Below the pieces are notes generated by a model that worked only from the letters and a program-made list of their open reading frames with translations, had not been told where the DNA came from and ran no database searches. A DNA stretch of 5,536 bases, from NCBI GenBank assembly GCA_029068665.1, contig JAIECC010000434.1, positions 1 through 5,536 of the forward strand, given 5' to 3'. Below are positions 5,190-5,536 of the stretch, in pieces. The stretch comes from Lachnospiraceae bacterium (GTDB taxonomy: Bacteria; Bacillota; Clostridia; Lachnospirales; Lachnospiraceae). Position 1 is the first letter of the stretch. Each line of letters begins with the position of its first letter. Made by a program: the position numbers and the translations under genes.

Positions 5190-5536
5190 ATGGAGCATAT
5201 TACCAATGTGACGGAATTACAATTACATAATACAGCAGTTGCCTTAGGAAAATTCGACGGATTTCATCGGGGACATCAACTGTTGTTGGAGCAGGTAAGA
5301 AACTGGCAGGAACAAGGGCTTACCGGTGTGATATTTACATTTGCGGAGGCAGGAAAAAGCTTAGGGGTGCAGAAGCGGATTGACAGCAGGAATGAAAAGC
5401 TTCGGAAGGCAGAAGCTGCAGGGATTGATATTTTGCTGGAATATCCATTTACCAAAGAGTTTTCTGCTATGGAGCCGGAAACCTTTGTGGCAGAAATCCT
5501 TATAAAGCAGCTGGGGGTGAAAGCGGTTGCAGTAGG
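5190..5536 (+). CDS. ribF: Bifunctional riboflavin kinase / FAD synthetase, 5' part
   Basis: RibF phosphorylates riboflavin to FMN and adenylylates FMN to FAD. Only the first 115 codons are in the window; the frame is open at the right edge with two bases left over. The visible part is the N-terminal nucleotidyltransferase (FAD synthetase) domain. GKFDGFHRGHQ (20-30) is the ATP-binding HxGH motif, matching the usual GNFDGVHLGH pattern. The segment YPFTKEFSAMEPETFVAEIL (85-104) matches the region where the family has an F-x-x-E-F-x-x-x-x-P-E-x-F-V pattern. The window ends at VAV plus two bases of a likely Gly codon, where the family continues into its VGxDFxFG segment. The C-terminal riboflavin kinase domain should follow beyond the edge. 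The truB-ribF neighbourhood is conserved in Bacillota and supports the call. Confidence 0.93.
   Translation, partial: MEHITNVTELQLHNTAVALGKFDGFHRGHQLLLEQVRNWQEQGLTGVIFTFAEAGKSLGVQKRIDSRNEKLRKAEAAGIDILLEYPFTKEFSAMEPETFVAEILIKQLGVKAVAV

Overview
The window is a stretch of the bacterial nusA-infB translation/ribosome-maturation operon, all on the + strand. In order it holds the 3' end of an L7Ae-type gene (ylxQ-like), infB (IF-2), rbfA, a DHH/DHHA1 phosphoesterase of the NrnA type, truB, and the 5' part of ribF. This order is the classical Bacillota arrangement. The moderate GC content, the AGGAGG-like ribosome binding sites, the Asn/Lys-rich IF-2 linker and the NrnA gene between rbfA and truB suggest a Clostridia member, most likely Lachnospiraceae. 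That family-level placement is inference from style and gene order, not from a database comparison.

Layout: 1-145 is the C-terminal end of the L7Ae-like protein. 149-2527 is infB, starting 3 bases after that stop. 2528-2759 is a 232-base gap without a gene, unusually long for this operon and filled with inverted repeats. 2760-3152 is rbfA, 3172-4140 is nrnA-like, 4221-5135 is truB, and 5190-5536 is the start of ribF, which runs off the window. No intrinsic terminator (GC-rich stem followed by a T-run) is visible between any of the genes, so the set is probably read as one transcript.

The genes act together around translation. IF-2 places initiator tRNA on the 30S subunit. RbfA matures the 30S subunit. 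TruB makes pseudouridine 55 in tRNA. NrnA degrades very short RNAs and/or pAp. RibF makes FMN and FAD. The L7Ae-like protein is an RNA-binding protein of uncertain precise role.

The coding content is ordinary core genome. The one part that gene content does not explain is the infB-rbfA gap. It contains a strong hairpin (2535-2572) followed directly by a roughly 171-base fold-back unit (2571-2741) with imperfect terminal inverted repeats, a second nested inverted repeat, three internal hairpins and flanking TA dinucleotides. It looks like a miniature mobile or dispersed palindromic element, or a structured RNA, sitting just before the rbfA ribosome binding site. I see no evidence of any other unusual system here.
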